From positions 22,916,338-22,973,701 of the forward strand of contig NC_049990.1 of assembly GCF_000003815.2 (NCBI RefSeq): a stretch of 57,364 nucleotides of DNA, written 5' to 3'. The stretch comes from Branchiostoma floridae (lineage: Eukaryota; Chordata; Leptocardii; Amphioxiformes; Branchiostomatidae). Position 1 is the stretch's first letter. Every line of letters starts with the position of its first letter. Positions 18,300 through 30,547 of the stretch are shown piece by piece. The notes below the pieces were generated by a model. The model saw only the letters and a list, made by a program, of their open reading frames with translations. It was not told the origin of the DNA and made no database searches. Made by a program: the position numbers and the translations under genes.

Positions 18300-18805
18300 G
18301 TAAGCGATGGTCCTACTTTTTGGGGGGTTCCGCTTTCCAGAGTTTGGGCATGTTGCTGTCTATCATGTTCTAATCAATAATTCCAGATTTTCAAAACAGT
18401 AGTAAGATCCGCTTGCTCACACATAATATTTCTTCAACAGCCCTTCGAATTCTTACTAAGCGATTAGAAACGGGAGAGTTTCGATGTTTCGTGCTAACAC
18501 GGCCAGGCGCTAGACTTGAGCGTGTTGGGTTGGGTTGTCTCTGTCACATCCGGATGGCATGAGCCCGGGGACCGCCTAGCGCCAGCCAGCCGGGCGGAGT
18601 GGGATCACTCCCGCGGGAACTCATTGTTTCATCATACCACAACAAAACTCTGACGTCAAACACAACTTTATCCACTGTTATGGTTCGCGGAATTATGAAT
18701 ATGAAAGAAAGAATAACAGATATGGTCCCCATTACTGATATGCAAATTATTTCCTCATGAATACCTGATGATTTTGTTTTGTTTTTTTGTCCATTTCTCA
18801 CCCAG
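18300..18805 (+). other. Possible RAP2 5' UTR intron
   Basis: A good donor (GCGCGG then GTAAGC at 18300) in the CpG-rich zone and a pyrimidine-rich acceptor (TTTTTTTGTCCATTTCTCACCCAG ending at 18805) precede the RAP2 start by 35 bp. A second AG at 18815 could also be used. This would place the first, non-coding RAP2 exon in the promoter region and the entire coding region in exon 2. Confidence 0.4.
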
Positions 18806-18840
18806 GTGAACACAGGTGAAAAGAAGACTGCATGATTAAG

Positions 18841-19389
18841 ATGCGGGAATATAAAGTGGTGGTGCTCGGCAGCGGAGGGGTGGGGAAGAGTGCACTGACC
18901 GTCCAGTTTGTGACCGGTCAGTTCATGGAAAAGTATGACCCCACCATCGAGGACTTCTATAGGAAGGAGATCGAGGTCGACGGAGCGCCGTCGGTCTTAG
19001 AAATCTTAGACACGGCCGGGACGGAACAGTTCGCGTCCATGAGAGACTTGTATATCAAGAACGGACAAGGATTTTTATTGGTGTACAGCCTTACTAACTA
19101 CCAAACGTTTCAAGACATCAAGCCAATCAGAGATCAGATTATAAGAGTGAAGGGGACGGAGAAAGTCCCGCTGGTATTGGTCGGGAACAAAGTCGACCTG
19201 GAGAGCGAGAGAGAAGTGCCTACGTCAGAGGGAAAGGCCCTGGCGCAGAGTTGGGGCGTACCGTTCCTGGAGACGTCGGCGAAAAGTAAACACAACGTGG
19301 ACGACGTGTTTGCGGAGGTAGTCCGAGAAATGAACTTTGTGCAACTCCCAGACCAGAAGGATGCCTGCTGTACATGTGTTATAGTGTAA
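18841..19389 (+). CDS. RAP2: RAP2 small GTPase, intronless coding region, 182 aa
   Basis: The start at 18841 gives [17 protein letters not shown], as in vertebrate RAP2. An in-frame ATG nine bases upstream (MIK) has a poorer context (T at -3 against A). Nucleotide-binding motifs are all present: P-loop GSGGVGKS (10-17), switch I effector YDPTIEDFY (32-40), DTAGTEQ (57-63), NKVD (116-119) and ETSAKS. Phe39 in the effector loop marks RAP2 rather than RAP1 (Ser39), and Thr61 is the Rap-type residue. The C-terminus CCTCVIV has a CAAX box (CVIV) for prenylation and upstream cysteines for palmitoylation. Human RAP2A is 183 aa. It is a membrane-anchored GTP switch acting through kinases such as TNIK/MAP4K4 in the family. 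RAP2A/B/C cannot be told apart, and this may be the single pro-orthologue. Confidence 0.96.
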   Translation: MREYKVVVLGSGGVGKSALTVQFVTGQFMEKYDPTIEDFYRKEIEVDGAPSVLEILDTAGTEQFASMRDLYIKNGQGFLLVYSLTNYQTFQDIKPIRDQIIRVKGTEKVPLVLVGNKVDLESEREVPTSEGKALAQSWGVPFLETSAKSKHNVDDVFAEVVREMNFVQLPDQKDACCTCVIV

Positions 19390-20043
19390 CCAATACAGGT
19401 AGGTAACTACTAAACTAGAGGCTTGTGTATTGCTATTACCTCCATGAAAATGGAGGTTTAGATTTACGGGGCATATGGGTGTGCGTACCACATTCTTGGG
19501 ACTGTATCTCCAGAACGTTTTGAGCGATAATTTACTATGATCATTTCCTTAGCACCCATCACAGTTTGTTTTGACCTCCACAGTTATACATTGTAATGCC
19601 AGTACATTACTTCCTGTTGAGGGATACATGATAGGGTAATGTGTTTTATTTCCTGGATGTACGTTAGCCCTCGCAAGGCTGGGAACAACAGACGGAAAAC
19701 AGAATAACGTTAGTGAGTAGACTGTAGAGACTAAGAGAGTCAGTCATTGAGTTTGAGTAGATGTATTGATCATCCCTTCAACACTGATTTCTATGGGGAC
19801 CCCAACAACATATGCCAGGCTTGTTGAAATTACAAGACAATACAAGCAAAACAAAGACTCAGGACAATATCCAAGAATATCCACCCAAACCTTGCTGTCA
19901 AAACAAAACCAGAACCATGTAAACAGGTACACAGTGCAGCTTTTGTTACTCATCCTGTTTACACTTGTGTCAAACCGTCGTCCGTCAATTGTTGTCGCAT
20001 CCTCCTTTTCATGTCCTGTTTTCAAAACAATTTCAAGTCTGTT
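19390..20043. other. Region after RAP2; possible 3' UTR with a splice donor
   Basis: Nine bases after the stop, ACAG is followed by GTAGGT (19399), a credible donor that would place a 3' UTR intron here. If unspliced, the region is ordinary 3' UTR. No other gene is visible. Confidence 0.35.
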
Positions 20044-20231
20044 GTCAAGGATTTCAAGGCCCCAGACAACCGATGATGTCTTCGCTCAATTAGTTTTGTT
20101 TGCCATTGTCAAGATTTCAAGGCCCCTGACAGCAGTTGATGTTTTCGCTCAATTAGTTTAGTTTGCCATTGTCAAGGATTTCAAGGCCCCAGACAACCGT
20201 TTATGTCTTCAACCCGTTAGTTCAGTTTGCT
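20044..20231 (+). repeat. Tandem repeat, three copies of about 63 bp
   Basis: Units begin with GTCAAGGATTTCAAGGCCCC at 20044, 20108 and 20171 and share GATGTCTTCGCTCAATTAG and GTTTGCCATT. The open frame of 131 codons across it is a by-product of the repeat. Confidence 0.85.
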
Positions 20232-20815
20232 GTTTCCACTGTTGTTTGATAATTGTCAATAGCCACTTGATATGATTATGTGGCACTCAAATATGATTAT
20301 ACCGTCACTTTATCTTAAGTCTAGCACTATTAGGACCAACTACGTAAACTGTATGTAAGTGTGACTCACCGAATACAAAAACGCATTCTTACTGAGTGCT
20401 TCCTAACAAAAGGAAGTATCAAATCAGACTGTAGACTCATTGTCTGGTGTATTTTACATTGTGTGACAGTTGGTATGTCATTCCTGTCAGCTTTTGAACC
20501 TCGCTAAAGGTAGCAACTGTGCTAATTAAACCAAAGTGCGAAGTGACACTTCTGAATTAAGTCCTTCCCACCTAATGTTGATTGGCCCAATAATTCGCAG
20601 AGTTGGAAGCGAGCCAGTGTGGTAGTATTGACTGGGAGATAAACTCTTTGCCCTTGATGTATCGGAGGCTTAGCCAGCCAATGAAAGCATCAATTTCAAT
20701 TGGCCTTGGCCATTTAGAATGCACAGGAGGGACCTTTGCCTTTAACGTCACCGTTTGAACTCTATGGTTCGGAGAGAACGGAGATAACTTGGTTCAACTC
20801 TCGGAGGGTCAATAC

Positions 20816-21161
20816 CAGGGTTGTTGCCAGCCTGAAATCACTTTCCGTCCCCTCGATTTTGAATCCTTTCGAGTGCCCAAGGCGCAACGTTCCTAGGGGG
20901 TCTGGGGGCATGGTCCCCAAAAAATTTTGAAATAGCCCCTGAAGCACTATTTCCTACATTTTAAGGTGTAGATTTTGCTGGTAGACAAAGTTATTCAATA
21001 GCATTTGTTTTGTTGAAAAATTACACAAGGGAGACAGCCTTTTTATAACTTTACCTGTCAATTTTTGTCTGTCACAGAGGACAGAATGGGCAAAAAAAAT
21101 TTCGGCCCCAGCTGAAAAATTTCGTCAAAGGACAGAAGGATGGGTGCTGGCTACAACCCTG
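20816..21161. mobile_element. hAT-type MITE with exact 8-bp target duplication GTCAATAC
   Basis: The left end CAGGGTTGTTGCCAGC and right end GCTGGCTACAACCCTG are inverted repeats. GTCAATAC flanks both sides exactly (20808-20815 and 21162-21169). Length is 346 bp with no gene. The interior includes GGGGGTCTGGGGGCATGGTCCCC and GGACAGAAGGATGGGTGCTGG. It differs in sequence from the element at 4325 but shares the CAGGG end. Confidence 0.88.
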
Positions 21162-21169
21162 GTCAATAC

Positions 21170-23980
21170 TAACTTGTTTTGTACAGATTGAGATTTAGCA
21201 AACTATGACTTGACTGTGCAGAAGTCCCATGTGTGTACCAGTCATGTTGGCAGCCCTGTCTGGCTCCTGATGATATAAACGGCGACCTTTGTGACCTCTG
21301 TGTTATTTCTGTAACTGACCGAGACATCTCACACATGACAGACTGCACTTGAAGTTATAGTCTGTGTAAGGTAAACTCTGCTGTCCATGGCTGTAACTGG
21401 TCCCTCCCCTTCTAGCCCCCCACCCCCCCCCCCCCCCCCAGATGTTGGGCGGGCTGCTATAAGCGAGATTTAATCAGGCTATTCTGTTTAAGTGTGATTT
21501 TGTTTGATCACCTTCTTGAGTTAAACTACAACGTACAAGAAGAGAAACTGCAATTCATTACTAGTAATAGTATCATCATTATAAAAATTCAGGATGGACA
21601 TGAAAGTAGAGTGGCTTTCAGGGTACCTTTGAACAGAAGCTGTTATTGTTAAACACTACTGGTTTGACTACTTCAAGTGGGACTTACCTTTTTAGATCTG
21701 ATACCTTCTAGTCCAGCAAAGCTTAAGTTTGATTCTTAGAAACAATATGTTTACATCTGGAAATCAGTACATGATGTACTGAACATAAGTGACTACTAGC
21801 TCAGCTGGGTTTTAAGTCACAGTGGGTGGACATAGATGACAAGATAGCATTTGCCCAGAGGGAGTGACAACACACAGTGAGTGATGGCTGATGGACACAA
21901 TGGGATGCAAATGTCATCAAATTATCCTTCCCTTCACAATTACAGTTTCTGACACACACACATCAGTCACAGATCTTTGCAAATTTGATTGAGTCATACT
22001 CATAGAAAATATTCTCAGCATTCTCACACAAGTAGAATTTGGGTGCTGTTTGCTTTTGGTACTAAGACAAGTAGGTTTCAGGGTGTACGATGAGATGTAG
22101 TGATTTGTAGTTGAAATGATCATGCTTTGAAAAGCATTTAAGAAGCACATTAGTCATGAATGAATTGTAGTAAGGCTGATATGCCTCAAGTTATAGTGTG
22201 TGTGTTTTTTTCACAAAATACTAAAGTCTAATGGTATAAAATAATTATTGTTAATACCCTCGTCCAAAAAAACAAGAAGATGTTGTTTTTTTTCAGAGTC
22301 AGACACAATACTTGATGATGACACAATATGGTGTGCGAGTAGCTTGGCAAAAACATTCTACATTACTGCAAAAATGTTTTCTTTCTAGTCAGTTCATTTA
22401 TCATGACTCAGGGTATGCAATCTGTGAAATAAGCTTGTACTATCACCCTTAATACCCCCCTCCCACCCACACATACTACTGATGCAGAAACTCAATGATT
22501 CAGCCTTTTCCCCAGTACCTTACCACCTGTGCTACCAGTACTAGAATGTGTTGTTTCACCCTACAGAACCAGATGTGGTCCGCACACACACACACACAGA
22601 AATCGCCTCACTAGAACCCATACAGAATACAACACTCCTCTCAAATATTTACCCTTTAAACTTTCCCTGCGACTTTTATTACTTGAACAGATGGGTACCA
22701 TCAGTAATGACTTGTTCTGGGGGCTGGAAATGCGTAGAAAAGGGCACTTGTGCTCATTGGAGCAGAGGAGATACAATTAAACATGTACAACACTACATGG
22801 ATTGTTGAAATGATCCAAGGAATTTTTATTGAATTGTAACAAGACAATACAATGGATAGCCCAAGCAGCGGCACTGATTTTTTAATTCCATAAAACAGTA
22901 CTTGCATATACAATGTTCCAGTTTCAAAGTAATACAATAATACATAAAAAAACATATACGTATCAAACTGTATATCACAAAGACATTCCTCTGGTAAAAT
23001 GAGTTATAGATCCGTGCCAGTTGCTGTTAAACATTTCCTAAAAGGTTTTCTCGCTGTAACCGATGTGTCTAGAAACAAAGTCAATACCGTTAACGCCGGA
23101 CGATTCATTCTCCGGGGCAGAACATTTGTTAGTCTGCGAACCCTTGCCAAGAGTCAGCTCTGAAAATTTCATGGCTGTCCCCAGCAGCTTGACACATTAA
23201 TTATTGTTATAGCTGATCAATTTTTCAGGGGATGCCAGATTTGGCTCTAATGACGAACTAATGTCTTAATTATTGAAGGAAATGGATTGTATTGGGATGG
23301 AAGTGTGCCGTTCCTGTATAGATTTTTTCTGAAGCGATCTATTTGTGTGTCTAGTGAAAGACAAAATTGACAGTTTATAAAGTTATCTATAAATCTCTTT
23401 ATCATGTCATCACCTTTGTAACTATTAGTTTGTCATTGCTACAATACAAAATAGTGTTGAAGGACTGACCACCTTTGGGTAGCCATTTTTTATTATCTTT
23501 CACTTCAGTACACTAACTTCAGTGTCTACAGTATAAATTTTGGCATAAAAGAAGCATAGAATACAGCATAATATGTATGTATTAAAGCACACATTTCTAC
23601 CCCATCATAATTCAGTTAGCACTATTTACAACTCTGTCACACATAATTTGTCACAAAGATACCGGGTGTATATTACAATCATAATGTTGGTTTATTGTCA
23701 AGGAAAATTGTTTTCCCAATTACATAAATTGGCTACATTTCCATAGGAATACTGAATAGTGAGAGCTTCATGGACAACATGCCTTTTTGTTGTAATAACA
23801 TTTCTCAAAACAACCCAATGATTGTGAACTTACAGTACATGGTTACATTGTTTTTGTAGGGCAACGCCCATGATGATGTAGTTCCTTGTTCATGTGTGCA
23901 GTTGTAGATTTAACGCAATAAAAGATTGAGGAGCAATATTTAACAGTACATCATGGCAAGGACTGATATAACGTCCTTGA
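21170..23980. other. Non-coding stretch
   Basis: No gene is supported. Visible are a homopolymer C run at about 21425-21439, a short CA tract at about 22583-22597, and otherwise AT-rich unique-looking DNA. Short open frames here (for example 21917-22150 and 22529-22808) lack conserved protein character. Confidence 0.5.
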
Positions 23981-23983
23981 TCA

Positions 23984-24150
23984 TGGCTGTCTCCAAGACC
24001 TGTCCCTCCGTCCGTCCTGGGACAGAAATTTGCTTGTTGGGACGGACAAAAATTTCACTGCATCCAGCCAAAAAATCTGAACTTCTGTAAATAAAATAAT
24101 TGATGACAATGTGTTTTCACAAGCTTAGAATGGCAGATTTAAGATCAGGC
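23984..24150. mobile_element. Fragment of the 8972-type hAT-like element
   Basis: It shares the order GGCTGTCTCCAAGACC, GTCCCTCCGTCCGTCC, GCTTGTTGGGACGGAC, AATCTGAACTTC and TTTTCACAAGCTTAGAATG with 8972-9196. The right end with the inverted repeat is missing or diverged. No target duplication was found. Confidence 0.55.
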
Positions 24151-24626
24151 CATGTGGTTCTTTCTCTTGGTTAACCATTTTTCTGATAGAAAACATTTTT
24201 GTCTCTCTTCTCCCTTTCTTTCCTTTTAAGACAGATATCTTATATAGACAAATATCTTACAAGTAATACAACGTTTTCATCCTGCAAACAAGGCATTGCA
24301 CGTTTTTATTTCTTTTCTGATGATTTTTTTTCTCCCCTTTTAAGTTTTATATTGTTATATAATAGAAACGTCCTGCTTTTTTGTCGAAAATGTAGCCTTT
24401 CTAGTTAACCCTTACCCTGCTGACTTCTGTTGTAGGCACTGTACAAACATGTATGCAAGTCCACTTTTGTTTTGGGGATTTCACGAATGCTGACTTTACC
24501 AATTGTAACATCTTCCGTTCTTCCCTTGTCTTGCCCTTGTTTGTGAAGACGTCACTCCTAGCCCACAAACCAACATGACATTGGCCATACCAGGCTTGTG
24601 TGCGCTGTCGTATTCTGTAGACTGTC

Positions 24627-24668
24627 CAGTCTTGCTGGACAGCAGGACAAACTGTCCTGAGTTTGTCC
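24627..24668. repeat. Two adjacent short hairpins built on GGACAG/GGACAAAC
   Basis: CTGTCCAGTCTTGCTGGACAG and, directly after it, GGACAAACTGTCCTGAGTTTGTCC each form a stem. They overlap a minus- and plus-strand open frame that otherwise looks non-coding. Confidence 0.5.
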
Positions 24669-25749
24669 AGCCCCTGTCGGCCATGTGTGATGTGTGTCAA
24701 ACCCAGCCCCTTGTTGTTGCAGTTGCTGCTCAGCTATTTGCAAACGTGAAACAAGATCACGTCACGCTTGCTACCAAAAAAATGTCGCCCCCCTCCCCAC
24801 CCTGTGATTCACATCTTTGTTTTGTTTGACCTTAACTGGTTGTCAGCGCTAATGGACAATTTATTCAGCTGACCTCTAGATATTATCCAGACTGTTTCTA
24901 TTGGGAAAAATATGAGGGATAAAATATGACATAAAATAAAGAAATGCCAATAGATGGATTAGTACCATTTCACCTGTAACCTTATAACGTGAGGCGTAGT
25001 TCCGTCGACCTAAATCACCGAAACAATCGCCAAGGAGTTGTAGAATAAGAGCGATTTTCCGCGTGATTGCCCCCATTGATATAATGGTGAGTGTGTATTA
25101 ATGTGTATGCAGTATGGCACATATGTCCTTTGGAGATATTGTATATAGGAATGTCGGCAACGTCTAAATGCCAGGATATTGTGTTGGGAAGACTTGATTG
25201 AGAGTGAGTGGTGTGGCAACGTCTGCATACAAATGCTGTGAAGATATGCTTTTGCTGTTCTTCTAGAAACAAGAAGAGAAACATATACTAGCATGTTAGC
25301 TGCAATTTCTTATCTCAAAGCACCTTGAAATATTAAAGAAAATGCACATTGAAAACTGTAATAGACATTTGAATACATACATGTATCAGATTTTAGATAC
25401 AAATGGAAATGTCTATTATTATGTATCCTAGTACTAGTATACATGTACAATATTTCTGTACGAAAAAAAAAGTGGACGACAATATTGACACTGATTCCTT
25501 TAGTTCTAGAAAGACCACCGCAAATTCATGTTGTAAAGCCTGTCTTTGAAGACAACAGTAATTTTTGGTCTTTGAGCTCCCCATTGTGTCTCTTACACGA
25601 TACTTGTACCAGTAACAATCGTGTTGATCCAACAAATATGCGTCAGATCTGTGTGGTCTGTTCTGTTATGATGGGGAGTGATGTAAACAGAGCCAGTTAA
25701 AATGGAGACTGGTTAGGTTTCTTTGAGCTGACTTGTTCCCAGTCAATAT

Positions 25750-25946
25750 TACTGTAAATACAGAAATGTTAGCAGTGTTTTTATGTTCGTGTTTTTTTGT
25801 GGTGGACGTTTCACCGCGAATTCAAAACCACTACATTTTTTCCATTACAGTATGTGTCTACAGTATACCATATGGTGCTACTGCAAACTCCCAATTTTCC
25901 CACAACCGTGTAATTCAATCACCGCAAATTTAAATGCATCTACACT
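25750..25946. mobile_element. TACTGTAAA-family MITE, diverged copy
   Basis: It starts TACTGTAAATACAGAAATG, contains TTCACCGCGAATTCAAAACCAC, and ends in a CGCAAATTTAAATGCATCTACA stretch that is a diverged inverted end. Boundaries are approximate. Confidence 0.5.
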
Positions 25947-27602
25947 AATCAATCTCCAAGCAGATGTAAAAAGACAATAATCTATCTCAAGCTCACAGTT
26001 CCTCAGAGCATTGGGCTTATGTGTCTCGGAGCTTACAGCTTGAAAATGTTAAGATCTTGCCTTTCTACTTCCTACTAAAATATCTGCTTTGCGATTATAT
26101 CACCTTGCCATAAAGCTCATGAGGGCTAAAACTAGAGTCTGATACACAAGGTGTGATATTCCATATAATGATACTAGTCTCTAATATCTTTGGCATTTCT
26201 GTATGTCTTAGATATCACCATCATCATATCAGCTGAAAAATGCATTGCATGGAAACACTGAGCCTATCCAGATGCTCAGTTGAAATTGAATCGTAACCAG
26301 AAACTGCGTTATATGATAAGTATGACCCATTTAAATTGAACGCAGATTCTTTCCAAAACCCAGTTCCTTCAGAATTTCTTTCTTGAATGGTTTAAACAGC
26401 AACTACTAAGTCTATTTATTATACTAGATTACACATTTGTATAAAAGTTGAAATTTGTGAAATAGTTTTTGGTGAGTAGATGCACAAGACCCACATCTCA
26501 TCCTGTATAGTGATTCTCCCCCAACTAGCAATGAACGGTCCCCTTACCAATCAACAGCCATGGGCCATTTGATGGACAGAAATGGGGTTCTGACGGACGA
26601 TTACGGCTTTGCTATGGACCGCCAGAAATTGTTTTCATTCTGCAAATGTGTAAGAGATTCCTATTGGACATCGCACACCGCTAGGGCCTGTGTTTGACAA
26701 GGTCTTCTCGTCTATAACGTTACCTCTTTGTGTTAGCTTTCTCTCATTAATGGCAATGAGCCAGTGCCAAATATCAGTTGTACTGTAATAGTCAATTTGA
26801 CAGTTGATAGTGATACCATAATGGTTAGATGACAAGGATAACTAATTATTCACTCTAGTATTCCATATCATTAGAATATCTTCTGAATATAAGTCCAGAT
26901 GACACTTCTATAACCAGAAAGTTTTGTTTAACACGAAATTGAAAGACGTTTCAATTCTCAAATGATTAAAAGGAATTGTTGTGACTTTTAAAGTGTTAAG
27001 GGAGGAAAGTCCTTGTTGTTGAAACACAACTTTGCCTAAGGGGAGGAAAGATCATGACCGGAAGTGTTTCCAGACAGAGAACTATACAACAGGTGCCACC
27101 TGTGTCTGCTGCCTTTACATACAGTTATGTTGAACGATAAGATCTTCTATGCTATTAACAAGTAATTCAACAACTTTGGTCTTTTAGAGAAAGCCTGATG
27201 TTGTTTTGTCTTCATATCATACTCTCAAAAAAGAGGTTTGGCTCCAACTGTTTTGGCATGTTTTTAGGCATTTTTGTCTGGGTTTCTATTTTGTCCACTT
27301 TTCAGTTTTCGTCATGTCCGCCGGCAAAACCCTTTCCGGTAGATGCAAGCATGAATGCCTTATAAACACATTCACTTCAACACATTGAAGAAAATGAAGA
27401 AAAGGGGACAAAGTAAAAAGCCTGTCCAAAAAAAGAACGTGTCCAAAAAAAGCCAATGCCAAACCTCTGCTTGGAGAGTACTAATAATCCTCTATACAAG
27501 GCTTTTTCATTAACCCTTTTTTTTTAGCTTTTATACAGTCATAAAGCATCATTATCCAGAGAAGGGACAATGCCAAAAGATAACCTACTGCAAAGAGTAA
27601 CA

Positions 27603-27737
27603 TACTGTAAATGCATTCAAGTTTGTGGGGATTTAATGTCATCGAAAAATGTTCACGGAGGTTTTAAGTTCGCGGTGAAGTAGTCACCGAGAAAAGCGCG
27701 AACATAAAACCACCGTGAACATTTCTCGTTTACAGTA
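27603..27737. mobile_element. TACTGTAAATGC-family MITE, short copy
   Basis: The left end TACTGTAAATGCATTCAAG and right end TCGTTTACAGTA are inverted repeats; the interior holds TTAAGTTCGCGGTGAAG and ACCACCGTGAACATTTCTC. It is 135 bp and so a shortened relative of the copies of about 190-200 bp. Confidence 0.7.
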
Positions 27738-28199
27738 TTCAGTTGAAGAAAGTTGTTTTCTGGGTATCACTGTACACCAGCAAACTTCTGTATTCACCGT
27801 AGCCAGCGGACTGTAGCAGCCCACCATATACACCTGTTTTACCTGGGGACTTAATTACATAGCCAACCTGAGAGTCTCATTCTTTAAAACCCAGCAGGAC
27901 ACCCCAGAATGACATGTTATCTTGTTAAATAGCCAAGAAACCACCTTCCAATTAAAGGGCCAGGCCAATCTCCCGAGAGTTCTTCTTCTTTGCACTATAA
28001 TCACATCCTTTAAGGAAATAGGCTACTTACTTGTGATAGATCTTGAGTGGTAATGACCTTGGGGATGGACTTGTCAGTGGGTAAAGATAGGTCTTAATAG
28101 GTAAGAAATGTTGGGCTGTTCGTCTGTTTTCATCTTTTGGTCCTCGGAGATAACAGGTGTGGAATCATCAGCATTTTTTACCTGTTTGTCTTGTCTTTA

Positions 28200-29210
28200 G
28201 CACTTAAGCCAGTTTAACTTTAAGGCTAGTTTGTTTGACTATAATTTATCCAGCGATCTCAGAGTTTCAGAGTAATTGCTAGAAGGTACTGAACAAAACG
28301 AAACTTGTGAAGGTGTTTTGGTAATAATTTTCAGAGATATCAATCTTACAAATACACCATGTAACCAGCATTGTCTATAAGTTTATACCTGTGTGCATTG
28401 TCGTCAGCTCTTTTACTAGTGTAATAGGTTTGTATGACTACCAAGCAATCTCATAATGTCACAAAAATGGCAAGAAGGTATTGAACATTACAAAACATGA
28501 TTTGAAGGTATTTTAGTCATAATATTTAGAGATATCCATCTTAGAAGTATACCATGTCATCGGCATTGTCTACAGAGTTAATAACCATGTGCATTGTCTT
28601 CGGCTCTTTTGCTAGGGTTGGCTTGTTTGACTAGTCTACATGTACAATTCCAACGATCTCAGAATTTCATAGGTACTGAACATAAAATAACACAACAAAA
28701 CATAATGTGAAGGGGTTTTAGTCGTGATTTTTAGAGATATTCATCTTAGAAGTACACCATGTCATCAGCATTGTCTAAAGAGTTGATACCCATGTGCATT
28801 GTCTTCGGCTCTTTTGCTAGGGTTGGCTTGTTTGACTAGTCTACATGTACAATTCCAACGATCTCAGAATTTCATAGGTACTGAACATAAAATAACACAA
28901 CAAAACATAATGTGAAGGGGTTTTAGTCATGATTTTTAGAGATATTCATCTTAGAAGTACACCATGTCATCAGCATTGTCTAAAGAGTTAATGCCTGTGT
29001 GCATTGTCTTCAGCCCTTTAGCAGTCACAGAAATGACATAGAATAATGGAGATATAACAGGAAGACATTGTAGTCATCAGTTTTACAGATAACCATCTTA
29101 GAGGGTCACACCATGTAATCAGCATTTTCTTCAGAGTTAATACCTTGTTATCTAGTCTTGAATAAGAGATGGCCCAGCTCTTAGACTCAGAGATAGCGCT
29201 TAAGCCTGTG
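28200..29210 (+). repeat. Tandem repeat, period about 205 bp, four to five copies
   Basis: The unit contains GTGCATTGTCTTCGGCTCTT, GGCTTGTTTGACTA, CGATCTCAGAATTTCATAGG and TTAGAGATATTCATCTTAGA. The CGGCTC anchor recurs at 28405 (as CAGCTC), 28601, 28806 and 29011 (as CAGCCC). The middle two copies are almost identical, so they are a recent duplication. There is no coding potential. Confidence 0.85.
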
Positions 29211-29389
29211 TGACTACCAATCTTGTCGTAATCTCAAAAGACGGAAAGAAATGAAAGATGGCAGCAAGGTACTATGAAATGGAATCACGACCAGAAAAGA
29301 TTTCAATCACAATGGATACATATAACTTAAATAAGCAAATGCATGCATCTATATTATATAGGAATTTTATATTTGAGTCAGTGCTGCCA

Positions 29390-29995
29390 TATGTTTCACT
29401 TTTGTGGAGCGGTCCAAAAAGTTGCGTGCACATTTTAGCATCCACAACAAGATAATATCTGCTTATATCTGCGTTTCTCTTTGCCTTTATCTCAAAGACA
29501 AGGATGTATGCTTTTCTTCCCTTGATTTTTGAGTCCATACTTCCATATACATTATGTATGTCTACTGCATTTTGTGGAATAGTCCAAGATATGAACATAT
29601 TAATGCCTGGAAGTGGAAGAAGATATAATATCTGCTACTGTATTTCTATCAGACCTTATCACCAAGACAAGAATATATGTTTTTCTTCCAATACTGCTAT
29701 ACATATGTCTTCTGCATTTTGTAGAGCAGTCCAAGATATGCACATATTAACACCCACAAGAAGGTAATATCTGCTACCGTATTTCTCTCAGCTCTTATCT
29801 CTTAGACAAGGATATATGCTTTTCCTTCCTCTGATTTTAGTCAATATTACTCTTAGTCTTACTGCATTTGGTGGAGTAGTCCAAGATACATCTATGCACA
29901 TATTAACACCCACAAGAAGATAATATCTGCTACCGTATTTCTCTCAGCTCTTATCTCCAAGACAAGGATATATGCTTTTCTTCCCCTTAGAACTG
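29390..29995 (+). repeat. Tandem repeat, period about 150-170 bp, four copies
   Basis: Copies of GCATTTTGTGGAATAGTCCAAGATA-like sequence followed by ACATATTAACACCCACAAGAAG, TAATATCTGCTACCGTATTTCTCTCA and GACAAGGATATATGCTTTTC are anchored at about 29411, 29581, 29728 and 29878. Similarity rises toward the 3' end. It abuts the 205-bp repeat upstream. Confidence 0.8.
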
Positions 29996-30200
29996 AGAAG
30001 ACCTGAATAGACATGTTACTTGCCTGGGGCCTATGATGAAATCAGGTCCCATCCATCACAAGTTGTTACTGGTATGCATACCTGTACCTCTGGGGTTACT
30101 GTCATTCCTTGTTCCATCTATAAAATGTGTCTCTTTAAAGGCTTTGTGGAAAACCTTATGGCCCCGTTGCCAAACAAGAACAAAATTCAGAAACAGCTTA

Positions 30201-30525
30201 CAGGGCTCGAAATACTTTTTTCTGCATACCTGCACTGGCGCAGGTAACATTGTAAATTGCCTGCACCAGACAAATTTTACCTGCACCACTCGGAATTTGG
30301 GAAGTATGGATCATACTAAAACTGTTCAGGAATCTTTTTTTATAGGTGGTAACAGTCAATGCAGCTAAGAGAACAATCCACATACACCTACATCGTAGGA
30401 TATTTATGTATAAAACCCAGTACATGGACCAGTGCAGGTTAGGTGCAGGTAGACATCAGAAATACCTGCACAGCTCCAATTTTACCTGCACTAACCTGCA
30501 TATGCAGGTGGTATTTCAAGCCCTG
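30201..30525. mobile_element. CAGGGCTCGAAATA-family MITE, copy 2
   Basis: The left end CAGGGCTCGAAATAC and right end GTATTTCAAGCCCTG are inverted repeats. The interior (TGCAGGTAACATTG, TTACCTGCACCAC, GTGCAGGTTAGGTGCAGG) matches 15709-16052 in reverse orientation. No exact target duplication is visible at this copy. The open frames over it are shadows. Confidence 0.75.
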
Positions 30526-30547
30526 TACATGTAAAGTACAGTAGTAA

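Larger units (their letters stand above)
17891..18840. promoter_or_regulatory. Divergent CpG-rich promoter between NKAP and RAP2
   Basis: The start codons of NKAP (17890, minus) and RAP2 (18841, plus) are 950 bp apart, head to head. Unlike the AT-rich surroundings, about 17970-18620 is rich in CG (GCGCGCG, CGGCGCGG, GCCGGGCGG, CGCGGG). An ACGCATGCGTGG motif resembling an NRF-1 site is near 17981. No clear TATA box was placed. A shared housekeeping-type promoter is inferred from the geometry and base composition. Confidence 0.65.
24670..28189. other. Non-coding stretch with two TACTGTAAA-family MITEs
   Basis: No gene is supported. The identifiable content is the two MITE copies listed separately (25750-25946 and 27603-27737). 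The remainder is AT-rich without clear repeats or conserved coding. Confidence 0.5.

Noticed and set aside
18832-18840. Upstream start adding MIK to RAP2
   Set aside because: The RAP2 family starts MREYKVV, and the upstream ATG has T at -3 while the inner one has A.
22529-22808. Overlapping 83- and 86-codon frames
   Set aside because: They overlap each other and a minus-strand frame over a CA tract, with no conserved features.
28200-29210. CRISPR-like regular repeats
   Set aside because: The units are long (about 205 bp), adjacent and without unique spacers, and the genome is eukaryotic.
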